Positions 10,000 through 22,753 of a stretch of DNA of 64,000 bases are shown here, piece by piece. The DNA is taken from NCBI RefSeq assembly GCF_963576615.1, contig NC_088713.1, forward strand, positions 64,116,114 to 64,180,113, read 5' to 3'. This DNA is from Watersipora subatra. Lineage: Eukaryota > Bryozoa > Gymnolaemata > Cheilostomatida > Watersiporidae. The stretch's first letter is position 1. Every line of letters starts with the position of its first letter. A program made the position numbers and the translations under genes. Under the pieces are notes generated by a model. That model saw only the letters and a list, made by a program, of their open reading frames with translations. It had not been told where the DNA came from and did not search any database.

Positions 10000-11120
10000 G
10001 ATCTGGTCATGGTAGACCTTTGCCCAATGGACATCTTTCTTCAGAGTTTACTCAGTACTCTTCAGAATTGCTAGAGCCGAGGAATAATTATCAGGAAGGT
10101 CACTGGGATCTTTAACCCACGGATAACTTGCATACCACACTTGCTTATGGGAATGATATGTGAGATTGTCCCGAATAAGCTGCAACTGTTGCTGCTTATA
10201 GTAGAGTAGGTGTGCGAGTAGGTGTGACCTAAAATTGGACACTTCCCACATTTACAACCCTCACATTTAGGGTTAACCTCAGTGCCCAATGTCTCACCCA
10301 GAATGAAGTCGCTTACATCAGCCTTTGCAGAACACAACAAAGTATGCAGGGTTTGACCCTCCTCAGAACATTGACCACCATGACAGTCAGGAGTTGAATT
10401 GGGGACCAAAATACAACAATAAGTCAGGACCTGCTGCATATCCTTTGTGAAAACAGTTCTGTCTGACAAACTGGGATGGCTCCCAACCAGGCACCGCCCA
10501 AAAACACCTTCCATGATGCCCAAGTGCTCTCCACACTTGGAAACTTCGATCTTAGGAAAATAACCATGATAGTTTGTCCCAATCAACACATCAACTACAC
10601 TGCCTCGCTGCAACAACTGAATCTCATCACTAGGGAACAACTGCTGCACAACATTGAGATTCAATGGTGAGACTGGACCAGTTATCTGATCCATGCCATA
10701 AGCTAATATTGGCTTGGCAATATCAGCAGAGGAGTAAAGAGGGAACTCGTAGATAAAAGATTTACGTTGACGGTCTTTGTTGCCGATACCTACAATATCA
10801 AGAATTACACTGCGGCTTTTCTTAGCCCCAAGGTGATGAGCTGCTTCATGTGTTATGTAGGTAGCATCAAAGCCACCATCAAAGAATACGTTAACATATG
10901 TATTATTTACAGTTTTAACCTTTGCTATGGGAAGCACACAATTTGAGCCATTACTGCTGTTTGACACAGCACTGCTAGTAGTAGTGTTACACTGGCGCTG
11001 ATTACATAACACGTGATGATGATTGTTAGCTTTACAGTGTTTACAAGCGGTCTTTTCAGAACAAAATTTCCTATGATGAAGCGTACTGAAACATCTGAAG
11101 CATGCTTTACACCTTTTCAA
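10000..11120 (-). pseudogene. BEL/Pao gag knuckles and aspartic protease
   Basis: Two Cys/His knuckles (CFRCFSTLHHRKFC and CKHCKANNHHHVLC) precede a retropepsin-like segment. Its active-site triplet is DGG in FFDGGFDATYI instead of DSG/DTG. DVLIGTNYHG and CGKCPILG are family landmarks further on. The frame shifts near 10250 into QLQLIRDNLTY...YPWVKDPSDLP, the linker before RT. Confidence 0.7.
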
Positions 11121-11147
11121 TGTTTCAAGCTTATCCTGAATTGAAAG

Positions 11148-11714
11148 CTAAATAAATTCTGAACAGTTTAGTGTGCTATGCTTACATAAATTACCCTCAG
11201 AGAAGTGAATAACACAATCAACATTCACAGGGTTTGATACAGGTTTAGTAGTAGTAGCACCATCTATAGCAGAACAAGTACCAGTAGTAGTGTTTTGCTT
11301 AGTAGTAGTATTAAACGTCCTAGCAGCAGTTTTCGGTTTGGCAAACTGCTGGCCTCTATCATATGGCGTGTCAGGTTTACTTGAAGGTTTTTCAGCCCTA
11401 CAAAGAGTAATACTTCGTTTTACCTTTAAAAAGTCCATAAATGCCTGAAATGGAAGCAGTTTTTCGAAATTGGATAAATAATGAAATCTTTTCTCCCATG
11501 ACTCACGAATGTTAGGGGGTAAGCATTCACAAACCTCATCAACCTGAATCATCGTGACACACTCCAGATTACCAATATGTTTAAACTGACTAAATCCCAT
11601 CTCAGTGTTGCGCCAGTAAAGCAGTGGTGCCAGTGTAAAAACTGCTATGCACGGGAAAGAGAGACATAGATGTGCGCTACACAAACCATGAAATATGGCA
11701 TTCCGCTCATCCAA
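11148..11714 (-). pseudogene. BEL/Pao gag remnant
   Basis: 188 residues. The central part (VDEVCECLPPNIRESWEKRF...LLPFQAFMDFL) resembles the gag helical region that precedes the knuckles in BEL/Pao elements; a Thr-rich linker follows. The N-terminal half looks non-native. A stop at the left end separates it from the knuckles. Confidence 0.55.
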
Positions 11715-11734
11715 CTGGCCTCAAGTGTGTTGCA

Positions 11735-12866
11735 GAAATGCAGACCCTATTAAACCAGGTTTATTAAGTGTGACCTAGTATAACGACTGACACTACCATG
11801 GTACGTTTTGTAGCTAGCTGGATTTTCCAAGCATGTTTCAGAAATGCAGCAGATTACAGACCCTATTAAACCAAGTTCATTAAGTCTGACCTAATATAAC
11901 TACTGACACTACCATGGTACGTTTTGTAGCTAACTGGATTTTACAAGCATGTTTCAGAAACACAGCAGATTACAGACCCTATTAAACCAGGTTCATTAAG
12001 TGTGACCTAATATAACGACTGACACTACCATGGTACGTTTTTTAGCTAACTGGATTTTCCAAGCATGTTTCAGAAATGCAGCAGATTACAGACCCTATTA
12101 AACCAAGTTCATTAAGTCTGACCTAATATAACTACTGACACTACCATGGTACGTTTTGTAGCTAACTGGATTTTACAAGCATGTTTCAGAAACACAGCAG
12201 ATTACAGACCCTATTAAACCAGGTTCATTAAGTGTGACCTAATATAACGACTGACACTACCATGGTACGTTTTTTAGCTAACTGGATTTTCCAAGCATGT
12301 TTCAGAAATGCAGCAGATTACAGACCCTATTAAACCAGGTTCAATAAGTCTGACCTAGTATAACTACTGACACTACCATGGTTTGTTTTGTAGCTAACTG
12401 GATTTTCCAAGCTTGTTTCAGAAATCCAGCAGATTACGCACCCTATTAAACCAGGTTCATTAAGTCTGACCTAGTATAACGACTGACACTACCATGGTAC
12501 GTTTTGTAGCTAACTGGATTTTCCAAGCATGTTTCAGAAATACAGCAAATTACGCACCCTATTAAACCAGGTTCATTAAGTCTGACTTAGTATAACGACT
12601 TACACTACCATGGTACGTGTTGTAGCTAACTGGAATTTCCAAGCATGTTTCAGAAATGCAACAGATTACGGATCCTATTAAACCAGGTTCATTAAGTCCA
12701 ACCTAGTATAACGACTGACACTACCATGGTACGTTTTGTTGCTAACTGGATTTTCCAAGCTTGTTTCAGAAATCCAGCAGATTACAGACCCTATTAAACC
12801 AGGTTCATTAAGTCTGACCTAGTATAACGACTGACACTACCGTGGTACGTTTTGTAGCTAACTGTA
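11735..12866. repeat. 116-bp tandem repeat, about 9.7 copies
   Basis: The word ACCATGG recurs every 116 bp (11795, 11911, 12027, 12143, 12259, 12375, 12491, 12607, 12723, then a variant at 12839). Copies 2-3 and 4-5 form a nearly identical 232-bp dimer, indicating recent duplication. It borders the 5' side of the BEL/Pao remnant. Confidence 0.95.
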
Positions 12867-13964
12867 TTCTTGTTGTTGTTAGTTTTATTAGATGACTTAT
12901 CACTTCCAAATGACATTCAATAAGTTATCCAAAGATAATAAATGTTTAATATTTTGTTAGCACTCGAGTATCTAGATGTGGAGTGTCCGAAACCATCTGA
13001 AAGACTGCTGAAACATGAGATGTATTAGACATTATGTAAGAACAGAGGAAGTCGTGTATTTACAATTCATTGGCATTTAAGACATACTCAGAATGACTTA
13101 CAAAAGCAGAGTGGTGATCACTACCAACCTGCACATACAACCGTGTTAGAAAGCCACATATCCTAAGACTAACGATGAAGAGGAACAATCAGATACACTA
13201 CATACAAAGCTGGCTCTTACTGCAGAACACTAATTTTTTGTTTTTATACAAGCTGAAACTATGTTAGTGGTCACGACTTGGATGAACGTTTTTAACGAAT
13301 TTTTTTTGATGAGATGAAAGTTTTTGGCTTGTAAAGAATATGTAATAAAATAATAATGTTGAAGATAATACAAAACAAGATTTGCATATCATATTGAAGA
13401 CATCATAGCCCCATTGCCACCTGTACCAAAAACTTGTCCGATAGATTGGTTTATGAAGTGTAATCAGGGCTGTATAGTAGGTTCTTTTGCATAGCTTGAC
13501 TCAATTCCAGCGAATCAAATATTAAGAACTCAAAATATTTCATGCTCCACAATACTAAGGGAAAACAGATTAGCCAACACAACAAACCGCCAACCATTTG
13601 TAGGAATATCTTTATTAAATCTGCCAAAATTGATGATTTTTTCAGACTTTGTCAATGATTGTAGTATACAAAAATGTATATATTTTATTTAATTGCAAAT
13701 GAACAGAAACTGTGAAAATTTTAAGCATTTTTTATTAAATCAAAGCATAGACATACAAATATATTGACAATAACTCCTATGGCCAGCAGATGCAGTTGAA
13801 TGCATATTAGTCTATATGTTTCTAAGCAAGAAACTAACAGATAACCATCTGACAATAGTAAAACTTCTATTCAAATATTCAAACGCCAAGTCGTCATTCC
13901 TTGGCTGATAATAAGAAACAACAACGAAATAATGTCTCTACAAATAAGACCATCTCTTTCTAGT
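12867..13964. other. No gene recognised
   Basis: AT-rich sequence downstream of the last host exon on minus. No ORF or repeat family recognised. Confidence 0.4.
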
Positions 13965-13970
13965 TTTATT
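13965..13970 (-). terminator. Candidate AATAAA polyadenylation signal
   Basis: TTTATT on plus, AATAAA on minus, about 134 nt beyond the stop codon of the host CUB gene. Confidence 0.45.
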
Positions 13971-14103
13971 GGAAAAGGAGATAATAGTCAAAACAGTAGA
14001 TTATAGATCAAGAAAGTAGAATTAGTCTCAAGTAATGATTGGTGGCTAATGAAGTCTTGTTACAGAATCTCTAGAATACTAAAATGCTTGATGACAAAAA
14101 TCT

Positions 14104-14152
14104 TCAGTCGGATATGTCTTCATAGGCGTCTGAGTCATCCTGGTTAATGATC
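14104..14152 (-). CDS. Host CUB gene, last exon (acidic C-terminus)
   Basis: Acceptor TTTTTAG precedes it. The first base completes an Arg codon from the previous exon; then IINQDDSDAYEDISD and TGA. The tyrosine inside acidic residues is a plausible cytoplasmic signalling or sorting site (inference). Confidence 0.7.
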
Positions 14153-14650
14153 CTAAAAAGCAATATTTTATAGTATTTTATCCTTACCCGCATCTACCGG
14201 CAGTTCATATACATACATACTTCAACATACGAGTGCCTCGACATACGAGAAACTTGAGTTACGAAGCAGCTCTTAAACAAGTTTTAGCACTAAAATGTGA
14301 GCCATTTTTGGGAAATGAGTAGCGAGTCAGTAACCAAGCATGTCAGAGGTGTCTTATGAGAAAAGCATCATCAGCCGTTTTCTAACTGATAAGCTTATAC
14401 TTTTGCAACATGCTTTTTGTGCTCGTTCATTAGCTCAGAATTAAGGGAATTAAAAGTACTGAGCATAGGCCAAAATTTAACCAGAACAATAAAAGATGAT
14501 GGCAAGAAAAAGTGATTGATAAAACTTGATATTAAATTTTACATCTTTGAAAAACATGAGAAAAGTGTACTCCTGATTGAGATGGCTTGCCAAATATGAC
14601 AGCAATGCATCCACAATATGCACAGTTATTAAACAGAAGGATAATGTTTA

Positions 14651-15340
14651 CCCTTTTACTGCCGTTCACGCATTTTGGTGAATTTGCCAGCAATTGCGTA
14701 TTAGCTTATTTTTATTATCAGTTGACAACATAATTAGCGATATTTAGGACTTTTATGGTATTGACAGCATTTTCCAAAGATTTTTCTACAAAATTAGCCT
14801 AAAATAGCAAAATACTTTACAGTTTTGTTTGCGAATTCCAAACTTGAAAATGACGATTTTCTTTTTCTGACGTTCAAACTATTTAGTGTGAATATGGCTT
14901 TCATTAGTACCTTCCGAGTTAGAAAATAGATAATTACTTATGGCGATGACGTTATAGCCATATTCAGATATACATAATCAGATTTTAGTAATTACACATA
15001 TATTTAAATAGCAGCACTGACTCTGATAGTTGAAGTAATAGTTTGTAAGAGTAAGGGTAAGAGTAAGAGTGAGGAACATTGTAGAGGATCGTTTTAGCTT
15101 CGTAGCGATTGTAGCTTCACATAGCTTTAGCAATGCACAAAGTATAGATTCATTGAATTTTTGGCATAGCAGTGTTAGTTAACATGTTGGCAAAAAACAA
15201 TATATAATTAAAAACTTTGAGATAGAGTTTAAAGTTGAAAAATATTGTATACATATGAAGCAATATTGGCAATTTTCGGGAAAATGGCTGGTTGTAGGCC
15301 GATCGCTATATTTGTACATGAATGGTATTATGTCAAGGGT
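14651..15340 (+). mobile_element. piggyBac-type MITE, copy 1
   Basis: About 690 bp, from CCCTTTTACTGCC to CAAGGGT. Shares an internal block (TTTTAGCTTCGTAGCGATTG and following) with copies at 22061-22753 and, inverted, 26999-27682. No ORF. Confidence 0.65.
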
Positions 15341-15344
15341 ATTA

Positions 15345-15815
15345 AATCAGCAAAAGGACTAATCTGTAGTTTATTCATAATAGTCACTAGGACTGACCAT
15401 AGTTTCTAAACGGCGTAACGATCTTTACTACGAGATAGAGAGACTGCTCATGCTTTGGATAAGAGGCAAACAAATGACCAGTGACAGCGTAACTGAAAGG
15501 ATACTATGTGAAAAGGCCAGTGCTATATATCAGGACTATAAAGAACAGACAGTCAGAAAAGTTAGCTAGTGGTTGTGCATTAGCCCTTCGTGATGAAACC
15601 TGTGTTCATTCTTTTTGCCACATGTTGAAAGGGCGACAAGGCAAAAAACCTTAAATAAGGCTTTTCTTAAAATGAAGGGCTGTTCGTGAGAGTGAAACAA
15701 AAGAAAAATTAGCCAAGCGTCCAGAAAAAATGTAAAGCTATGAACGCCACAATTTTTTTAATTATGTTAAGTTTGAAATAAAAGTTTGATTTAAGTTTGC
15801 TGTTAAACACTTGCA
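15345..15815. other. Intron sequence, nothing recognised
   Basis: Between the MITE and the next host exon; no ORF or repeat recognised. Confidence 0.4.
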
Positions 15816-15818
15816 TAC

Positions 15819-15909
15819 CTGTCTACATTAGCAGGAATGGTGTATTCCAGATCAACGCTGGGCACTTGACGTCTCATATATTTGTTCGCGTTTCTTTTCT
15901 TCTCCTCTT
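15819..15909 (-). CDS. Host CUB gene, cytoplasmic-tail exon
   Basis: Acceptor TTTCAG, donor CAG|GTATGC. Enters with two bases and leaves two, matching both neighbours. Encodes EEKKRNANKYMRRQVPSVDL and a further nine residues, a charged cytoplasmic segment. Confidence 0.7.
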
Positions 15910-16164
15910 CTGAAACTTGAACTAAATTGAAGCATCTTTGGTCAAACTGTAATTCTTACTAAATTTTTGTTCCTCAAAAGTGATGTTCATGAAAAAATTG
16001 GCTAAAAACTCCATATTGTTTGTAATTGTGCTCTATTTACTGATGAAGTTTGTCATGACCTATTACTAGTAAACAAATAATATAGCCACTCTTTCACGCC
16101 TGTCATTTTATTAGGAACTAATGGTAATTTTATCATGTAAGTGTTCTTATCTTTAAATACTCAC

Positions 16165-16215
16165 CTCCTCCTTCACTGTATGTATCGGAGAGTAACTCCA
16201 AGAGTTCCATGTCTG
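16165..16215 (-). CDS. Host CUB gene, 51-nt tail exon
   Basis: Acceptor ATTACAG, donor GAG|GTGAGT. In the frame fixed by its neighbours it reads DMELLELLSDTYSEGG without stops. Confidence 0.7.
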
Positions 16216-17025
16216 CTGTAATAGAAAGAGGGCAATTACCAGCAAGCATGAAATGATTTTTGAGTTTATTCTAAATGAAAGTTTGAATATAAAAGTTTTT
16301 TCATACAAATTTTGCTCCATGTCTTTGGTAAAAAAGGACAATTTTGACCACCTGAAACTTAGTAAATAATCCATAATTACAGGTTGTTTTAAAATAATTT
16401 ATTGAAATATTTTCAAAATTTATCACAAACTTTTTGTTAGATTTGGTGTTTTTAGCAACAATGTTAACTTACTTATTGATAAAAAAGCTAAAATTTTAAG
16501 TTTACCACAATATAGTCTCACTTGAACTTACTTAATTATGCTAATTCTTCAAGTTCCAGTTGAGTAAATATTTGTCATATCATTTGGAGTAGATGTAATC
16601 TACAACATCTGGAGTTTCTTGAAACTGTTTATTATCTAATATAATTTTTGAATATAACAGTAGCATTTTATAAAAATTGTATAAATCATAAAATTTACAT
16701 GATTATTATAATTTATATAAGTACAGTAATAAGTCAAGCCAAAATAAGTGTTTTTTATTTTGGCTTGGTGTTTATTTTTTCTACTTGAACTAACTTGCTC
16801 TGTTTCTCTTCTAGTTAATATACAATGGAAGGGTCAAGGTATCCAGCGTTTTAAAAAACAAATAAGGCTTGTGGGTTCTGATCACTGGAATGTCACTCTG
16901 ACAGTAACAGTTCTTCTCATTAAGACCTTTCGGCTGTGTCAACTTATTTTCAAATGATTTATTACTGTCTTATATCATATGAATGATTTATCACTGCCAA
17001 TAAGTCATACGATCTAACCTTTACG
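16216..17025. other. Intron sequence, nothing recognised
   Basis: AT-rich intron. A 69-codon plus-strand open frame at 16748 has no recognisable domain and is probably chance. Confidence 0.4.
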
Positions 17026-17262
17026 TATGAGTTCAGTCAAACCTCTACTTATGAGTACAGTCAAACCTCTACTTATGAGCACAGTCAAACTTCTACTTAT
17101 GAGTTCAGTCAAACCTCTACTTATGAGTACAATCAAACCTTTACCCTATGAGTACAGTCAAACCTCTACTTATGAGTACAGGCAAACACCTACATATGAG
17201 TACAGCCAAACCTCTACTTGTGAGTACAGTCAAGCTTCTACCTACAAGTCTTTCAACAAACC
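17026..17262. repeat. 24-bp minisatellite, about 10 copies
   Basis: Unit TATGAGTACAGTCAAACCTC followed by TACT, with one or two substitutions per copy. Open in several frames because the unit is divisible by three; not coding. Confidence 0.9.
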
Positions 17263-17789
17263 TCTTAAAATTTGAGCAAGTATTTGCTTGGACATAAAAA
17301 GTAATCTTCAGCAGATGATGCCTGAAATTTCTCAAAAGCATTCCAGTTCAGAAATAAACAATATATACTTAATCTTAGCTTTATCTACTCCAAGTTAAAG
17401 TAGGTTAAAGCATGTTGCGCTAAATTTTATTCCACTCACTCTACCATTACAAATCTACACATTACTTAGCTTAATTTTTCAAAGATCGATGTATTTTTGA
17501 ATAATATATAACAATATATAATATATTATATTAAATATGTCATAATACAATCTATTCGTTTTCATGTTGCATGTAATTAATTGAAGTATATATTGAAGCT
17601 TTTCACACCTGGATTGAAAGTAAACAACCAATTCAACAAACCAAACACAGCACAATTATATAATACTTTGTCCCAATATCTTTGTTTCAGGATATGGCGA
17701 CTCTTACAAGTGAGGCAAAGAGCTGACAAAATTAATATCATATGTCTATGTTTGACAAAAGTTAACTAGAGTAATAATTAATAGCTCAC

Positions 17790-17866
17790 TTTCTATGACC
17801 TGTGGCTCGACCTTTGGTGGTGGGTTAATCTCGGGTAGCGCAACAGCCATAGCCTGGGAGGCTGAC
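17790..17866 (-). CDS. Host CUB gene, juxtamembrane tail exon
   Basis: Acceptor TTTAAAG, donor GAAA|GTGAGC. One base completes the Leu codon of the TM exon; then SASQAMAVALPEINPPPK and a further seven residues; one base is left for the next exon. Pro-rich cytoplasmic segment. Confidence 0.7.
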
Positions 17867-17954
17867 CTTTAAATAGAGACATCAAAGGTTATAATGTTGC
17901 TATGTAACTACTACTTACTGATGTATAGTATGTCAGGTTGCTATAGGTACTTAC

Positions 17955-18159
17955 AGAACAGATGTTCTTTTGTATTTCACCAGAATGACAACCAGAACAA
18001 TGATGATGATTACAAGAGCGCAGACAGCTGCAATGAGAGCAACCGTTGTTGTCTCTATAGAAGTTTCTGACGCTGTTGGATCTATGGAGACAAGGGGAGA
18101 TGACTCCGAAGTTACAACTGTTGTGCTCATTGGTTCTGTAGTGTCTGCTTGTGGAATCA
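17955..18159 (-). CDS. Host CUB gene, stalk and transmembrane exon
   Basis: Acceptor GTTCTAG, donor TCT|GTAAGT. Encodes a Ser/Thr-rich stalk of about 35 residues (likely O-glycosylated), then one strongly hydrophobic helix (VALIAAVCALVIIIIVLVVI) ended by KYKR, a stop-transfer pattern. The phase joins the CUB exon at 40745-41122 on one side and the Pro-rich tail exon on the other. Defines a type I single-pass protein with CUB domains outside the cell. Confidence 0.75.
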
Positions 18160-18309
18160 CTAGAACAGAGATGTATATAGCTTACATGTATAGCTTAGAT
18201 TTATATAGCCTACAAAAAAAGCTGGCCTGATCAATAAAACCATATTTATTAGAAGTTAATGAAATATTATTAGCTATAAATCATATAAATTAGTACACAT
18301 GGTAAGTTG

Positions 18310-18600
18310 AATTAACACTCTCTCTGGGCCATGGTACACTTTATCTAGACTATTTTACACTTCATCTGACCTTTGGTACACTCTATCTGAGCTACTGTAT
18401 ATTTCATCTAAGCTATCGTATACTCCATCAGAGCTATTATACACTCCATCAGAGCTATTATACACTCCATCTGAACTATTTTTATACTCCATCTAAACTA
18501 TCTTACACTCTATTGTACACTCTATTGTACACTCTATTGTGCACTCTATTGTACACTCTATTGTACACTCTATTGTACACTCTATTGTGTACATACTATT
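18310..18600. repeat. Compound minisatellite
   Basis: About 20-bp units (TACACTCCATCTGAACTATT-like), then about eight copies of the 12-bp unit ACACTCTATTGT. Confidence 0.85.
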
Positions 18601-18604
18601 TCCC

Positions 18605-18830
18605 CGTATATACACTATTAGCTGCGCTACCCGGCGTTGCCCAGGTAATAAAAAGTCTTTGGACAAAACCTTGATTTATTTTTAACATATAACTACATTT
18701 GCCATTCTACCCTTCAAACTACATATCATTGGAGAAACGTTTTGTGTAGTTGAAATAAATTAGGAGAAAAATAAAAGCAACTGTAAAGGTTTTAAAACTT
18801 AGTCAAACAACTATAACTTTCAAGCTGTTA
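18605..18830 (+). repeat. Dispersed CCCGG-hairpin repeat, second copy
   Basis: Contains CTACCCGGCGTTGCCCAGGT and, 100 bp on, AAACGTTTTGTGTAGTTGAA followed by ATAAATTAGGAG, matching 5239-5560 in order. Confidence 0.55.
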
Positions 18831-18989
18831 GCCAGGCACATCGCCGACGGAAGGTTCTAGAAAGCTGCTTAATGAAATAGGCTTCTACTGGCGGTATGTC
18901 AAGACTTTGCATCTGCATTGTTGTCCAGCTGCAACTATTGTAATAATTGCTATAGCCGGAGAATCAAGCCTAGAATACACATGCGGACA

Positions 18990-19350
18990 TACTTTGAGAA
19001 ATATGTGTATATCTATATATAGACAGATATACATAAATAAATATATTTATATGTATATATTTGGATATATATTTATATACATATAAATATATATATATAT
19101 ATATATACATGTGTATATACATATAAATAAACATATATATTTGTATATATATTTATATACATATAAATATATATACACATAAATAGATATATATACATGT
19201 ATATGTAAATATATATGTATATAAATATATATACATATAAATAAATATATATATACAATGTATATATACATGTATATTCATAAATTTATAGAATTATATA
19301 TAAAAAGCAACTGTATATGTATATACGTATATATAAATATGTATATATGT
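18990..19350. repeat. TA-rich microsatellite
   Basis: TATATATAAATATATACATA-type words over about 350 bp; open frames are spurious. Confidence 0.95.
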
Positions 19351-19364
19351 ATATATAGAACTAT

Positions 19365-19640
19365 ATTTCCCAACTAGGAGGCTTCTATCAATATATAATC
19401 CATGTTAGGAGGCTCTGAAAAATTAGGAGGCGTCCAGGGAGCCTCCTAATTCTAGCAGTGTTTATAGTGCTTAACAACCCTATAGAAGTATTTTAAACAT
19501 GATTCCCATAATCGCCTTATATATCTATATTCATATATATGGAAAAGAGGAGACAACTCCAACAAAAATGTGTAATTTTCTATCAATAAATTATAAACCC
19601 TAGGAGGCTCTTATATATGGAACTAGGAGGCATATATCAA
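19365..19640. repeat. Dispersed TAGGAGGC motif cluster
   Basis: At least six TAGGAGGC/GCCTCCTAA words within 270 bp, the same word that builds the 31.2-35.1 kb satellite. May be a diverged outlier of that satellite. Confidence 0.5.
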
Positions 19641-21134
19641 TTTTAAAACATTCTTACTTTTAACTGTTTTGGTATCGTTTCAGTTAATAGCACAATCTAT
19701 TTAAAAACATATTGCAATAAGTTTATGACTAAGCATCAGCAAATACAAAGAATTAGCAGCTATGTCGGATACAGTCAGTTTTGCTAATATTCATGATAGC
19801 TTTATTAGATTTGAGAAATAAAGTTGTATATTAACAAACTACAATACATTACAATTTATTTGCTGACCCTCTTTATAGTTTTCAAGACTGCCATTTAAGC
19901 ACTCCCTTTTTTTGCAAGGTTTCTCATTGATCTGCTCTTTTTTGTGAAAATTCACAATAATTGCACATTATGGTTTCAACTGATGTTTAAGCATGGCTGT
20001 AGTAAAAGTTTAAATGAGTCTATAATCAGTACAATTCATATTTTCGATGCCGTTGCATCCAGCCACAAAATAAATCTTTTTTTGAAACTTTGCATCCAAA
20101 CGCAATACCTGAGAGATGGTTTTTTAGTCGAAGAATTGATTTTTTAAATTTATTGAAGTAAAGTGGCAAAAGTATAACCACAGTATATAACAGCTAGAGA
20201 GATGTGGCTGTTATAATGTTGCTGTGGCTGTTAGGACTATTAGTTCTTCACCCATGTAGTCTACTAGAGCTTGGTAGCAGCAGAATGACTACATGTAAGG
20301 GAGCAAGTCACATTCGGTAAGTTGTTCATGCTATTTTAGTCAATTTACAGTTTATTTACTTGAAACATACAGTTGTAGAAAAGCAGTATAAATTTTATTT
20401 AATTTTGAAATAGGACTAGCGTGGAAAAAGTATGATTCAATTATTATAATTTTTAAGGAATGTATTTTTTACATCCGTTTATGTCATCCAACTGCTGATA
20501 TTGTTCTGCATAGAAAAGTCAAGAAAGGTCAGCATTATATTACCAAAAAGGAAAAAATCAAAACTTTTTGTAAAGTCCTAATTTTTGACTTTATTATTAT
20601 TACACGAATGTTCAGTTTTGTAACATCAACACAGACACGCCAGCTGACAATTAATAGTTATTTTAGTGAATCAGTTAATTCTCCAACTTTAATCTATTTT
20701 CAGTTATTATTATTATGATTTTTGATGTTTTTTATAATGATAAGTAACATTATTAATGTGGTTCTACCAACAGTCAAAACTGTTATTAGAATAACATGAT
20801 CATAAAGTAATTGTATTATTGTTATCATGAATAGTGAGAGTTTGCGTATTTCAGTTATGATTTTGTAAGTAATAGTAGTACATGCATAGGCATAAGCAAG
20901 TAAGTGGGTATATGCAGCCTTTGAATTTTGAAACTTTTAGTATTTAGTTTGAATCTTGTGTAGTAATTGTGTAGTAATTAAGAGCTTAGCTGTTTTATAG
21001 AGCTTCAGTAGTAGGAGGCAGACATTCAAGTTTGCCAAAAAAAACCTAACCAGTGAACTAAAATGTGTATTTTGCATTAATTTTGGTTTGTATATCTGTT
21101 TATGCTATTTGAATTATCTTTTCATTTTTTGTAG
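19641..21134. other. Intron of host gene, no firm gene
   Basis: Holds one speculative plus-strand exon (ATG 20216 to a GTAAGT donor at 20317, hydrophobic start MLLWLLGLLVL); no other support for it. Confidence 0.3.
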
Positions 21135-21216
21135 AAACTTGGTAAGCATTATTGTCGGTATATTCATCAGATGGCAGAGAGTATCAGACAAAGTTGGATG
21201 TTCTTTTCTAGAAAAG
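21135..21216 (+). pseudogene. Decayed copy of Tudor-like exon
   Basis: Sits between TTTGTAG and GTATGTTGCT. Aligns in DNA with 26787-26867 and its intron flanks, with substitutions and one indel that remove the Tudor residues. A matching second-exon relic lies at about 21560-21619, ending CAGACATCAAATTAAAG before GTATGC. Confidence 0.45.
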
Positions 21217-21619
21217 GTATGTTGCTAATTACACGTTGGTTTGCATAAAAAATATGTCAAAATAATCAAGGTTTCATCTACCGAAATTTATAATATTTTT
21301 TAACATATACATAATTATAGATTACAAACTATAAAACATTATATCAGTAAGGTTGTATTTTAAAATGTAGTAAAGTTTGACGTTTTGGCAAAGTCACTAT
21401 GATAAGCAAAACTTTAAATTCACCAACACAAAATATACTGTACAAAGTTTTACTGTAACTAGCAAATGTATACCTGACGTAAGAATGTAACAGCATGCCC
21501 AAAAGTAGTTTTTCTTTGTATAGTTGTAAATAATCAATGACGCTTTAGTTATAGATAACTGCTGGATGAGAAGCATTGATGGCCCACACCAAAGACTGAT
21601 TTGCAGACATCAAATTAAA

Positions 21620-22060
21620 GGTATGCGATATTGCAATAAGTTGCTGTAAAATAGCACATTATACATGCGAGCCAAAAATTAGTGTAATAATTTGATATAG
21701 CCATAGCTTCAGTAAGAAAAGTTGTTAACTTTTACAGGCATTGTATTATTTAAACGCTTACATAAACCATTATGCCACTTTTGTGTTCTATTCATCTATT
21801 ATTGGCAGATTACATAATATAAATAGCGCAAACCAATCAAAGGAATGTAGCATAGCAAAGAGATTTAGTATTGCTCTTCTTAGTCTTTATGAGTCATGGT
21901 TGCAATTGCTGAGCAATTGCATAATTATATAAAATGAATAGTTTTCCATGGTTACTCATTACCACTTTTAGTTACTCAGTCAACACTGAGAGTAATTATC
22001 AGATTTGAGATATCATGTTTAGAGGCAGGAGATTGACAAATATTTTGTTGGTTTTTACTC
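21620..22060. other. No feature recognised
   Basis: AT-rich; a 63-codon frame at 21741 has no recognisable motif. Confidence 0.35.
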
Positions 22061-22753
22061 TTACCCTGTCATATGCGAATTTATGCTAAATCTATCAGCA
22101 ACTGCCGTATGCACATATTTGCGAATTTTCCAACAATTGCGTGGTCACCTAATTTTATTATCCATTAAAAACATAACGGATGATTTTAAAACTTTGATGG
22201 TATTGTCAGTGTGGTTCGAATATTTCTCTAATAGATTAGTCTAAGATAACCAAGCAGTTTCAAATTTTTTTTTGAGAATTTCCAAAATAAAAATGGACAT
22301 TTTTTGTGTAAGTTTTGTTAAGTATCGCGCAAGTCAGAAAACATATAATTACTTACATGTATGTTGATGACACTATAGTCAATTCAAATTCAGATTTTTG
22401 TGATTACACAGATAATTAAATTAGCAGCAGTGACTCTGATGATAGTGAAAATAATGGTTTTTTTAAGTGTAAGGGACATTGTAGAGCATCGTTTTAGCTT
22501 CGTAGCGATTGTAGCTTCACATAGCTTTAGCAATGCACAACGTGAAGGTACATTGATTTTTGCATAGCACTATATGTTAACATTTTAGCAAAATAAAATA
22601 TATTACAAAAAGTTTATAGATAAACTTTGAAGTTGAAACAAAATAGTATACATGCTTCATGTACATATCATGAAGCTAAATTGGCAATTTTCGGTGAAAT
22701 GGCTGGCGGTAGGCCGGTAGCTTAGTTTGTACATGGGTGGCAGTAAAAGGGTA
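22061..22753 (+). mobile_element. piggyBac-type MITE, copy 2
   Basis: TTACCCT... to ...GGCAGTAAAAGGGTAA, with the same central block as copies 1 and 3. No ORF. Confidence 0.65.

Larger units (their letters stand above)
6935..11714 (-). mobile_element. Degenerate BEL/Pao LTR retrotransposon
   Basis: Minus-strand order from right to left: gag remnant, CCHC knuckles and aspartic protease, reverse transcriptase, RNase H, integrase with HHCC finger, and a C-terminal DUF5641-like segment (6935-7170). That is the BEL/Pao pol order. Frames change at several points (about 7540, 8865-9531, 10050-10250, 11130) and stops interrupt the RT, so it is dead. LTRs were not recognised. Confidence 0.85.

Noticed and set aside
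20216..20316. Signal-peptide exon on plus (hydrophobic start, GTAAGT donor)
   Set aside because: Leaves two bases, which does not fit the Tudor frame of the next exon; no second supporting feature.
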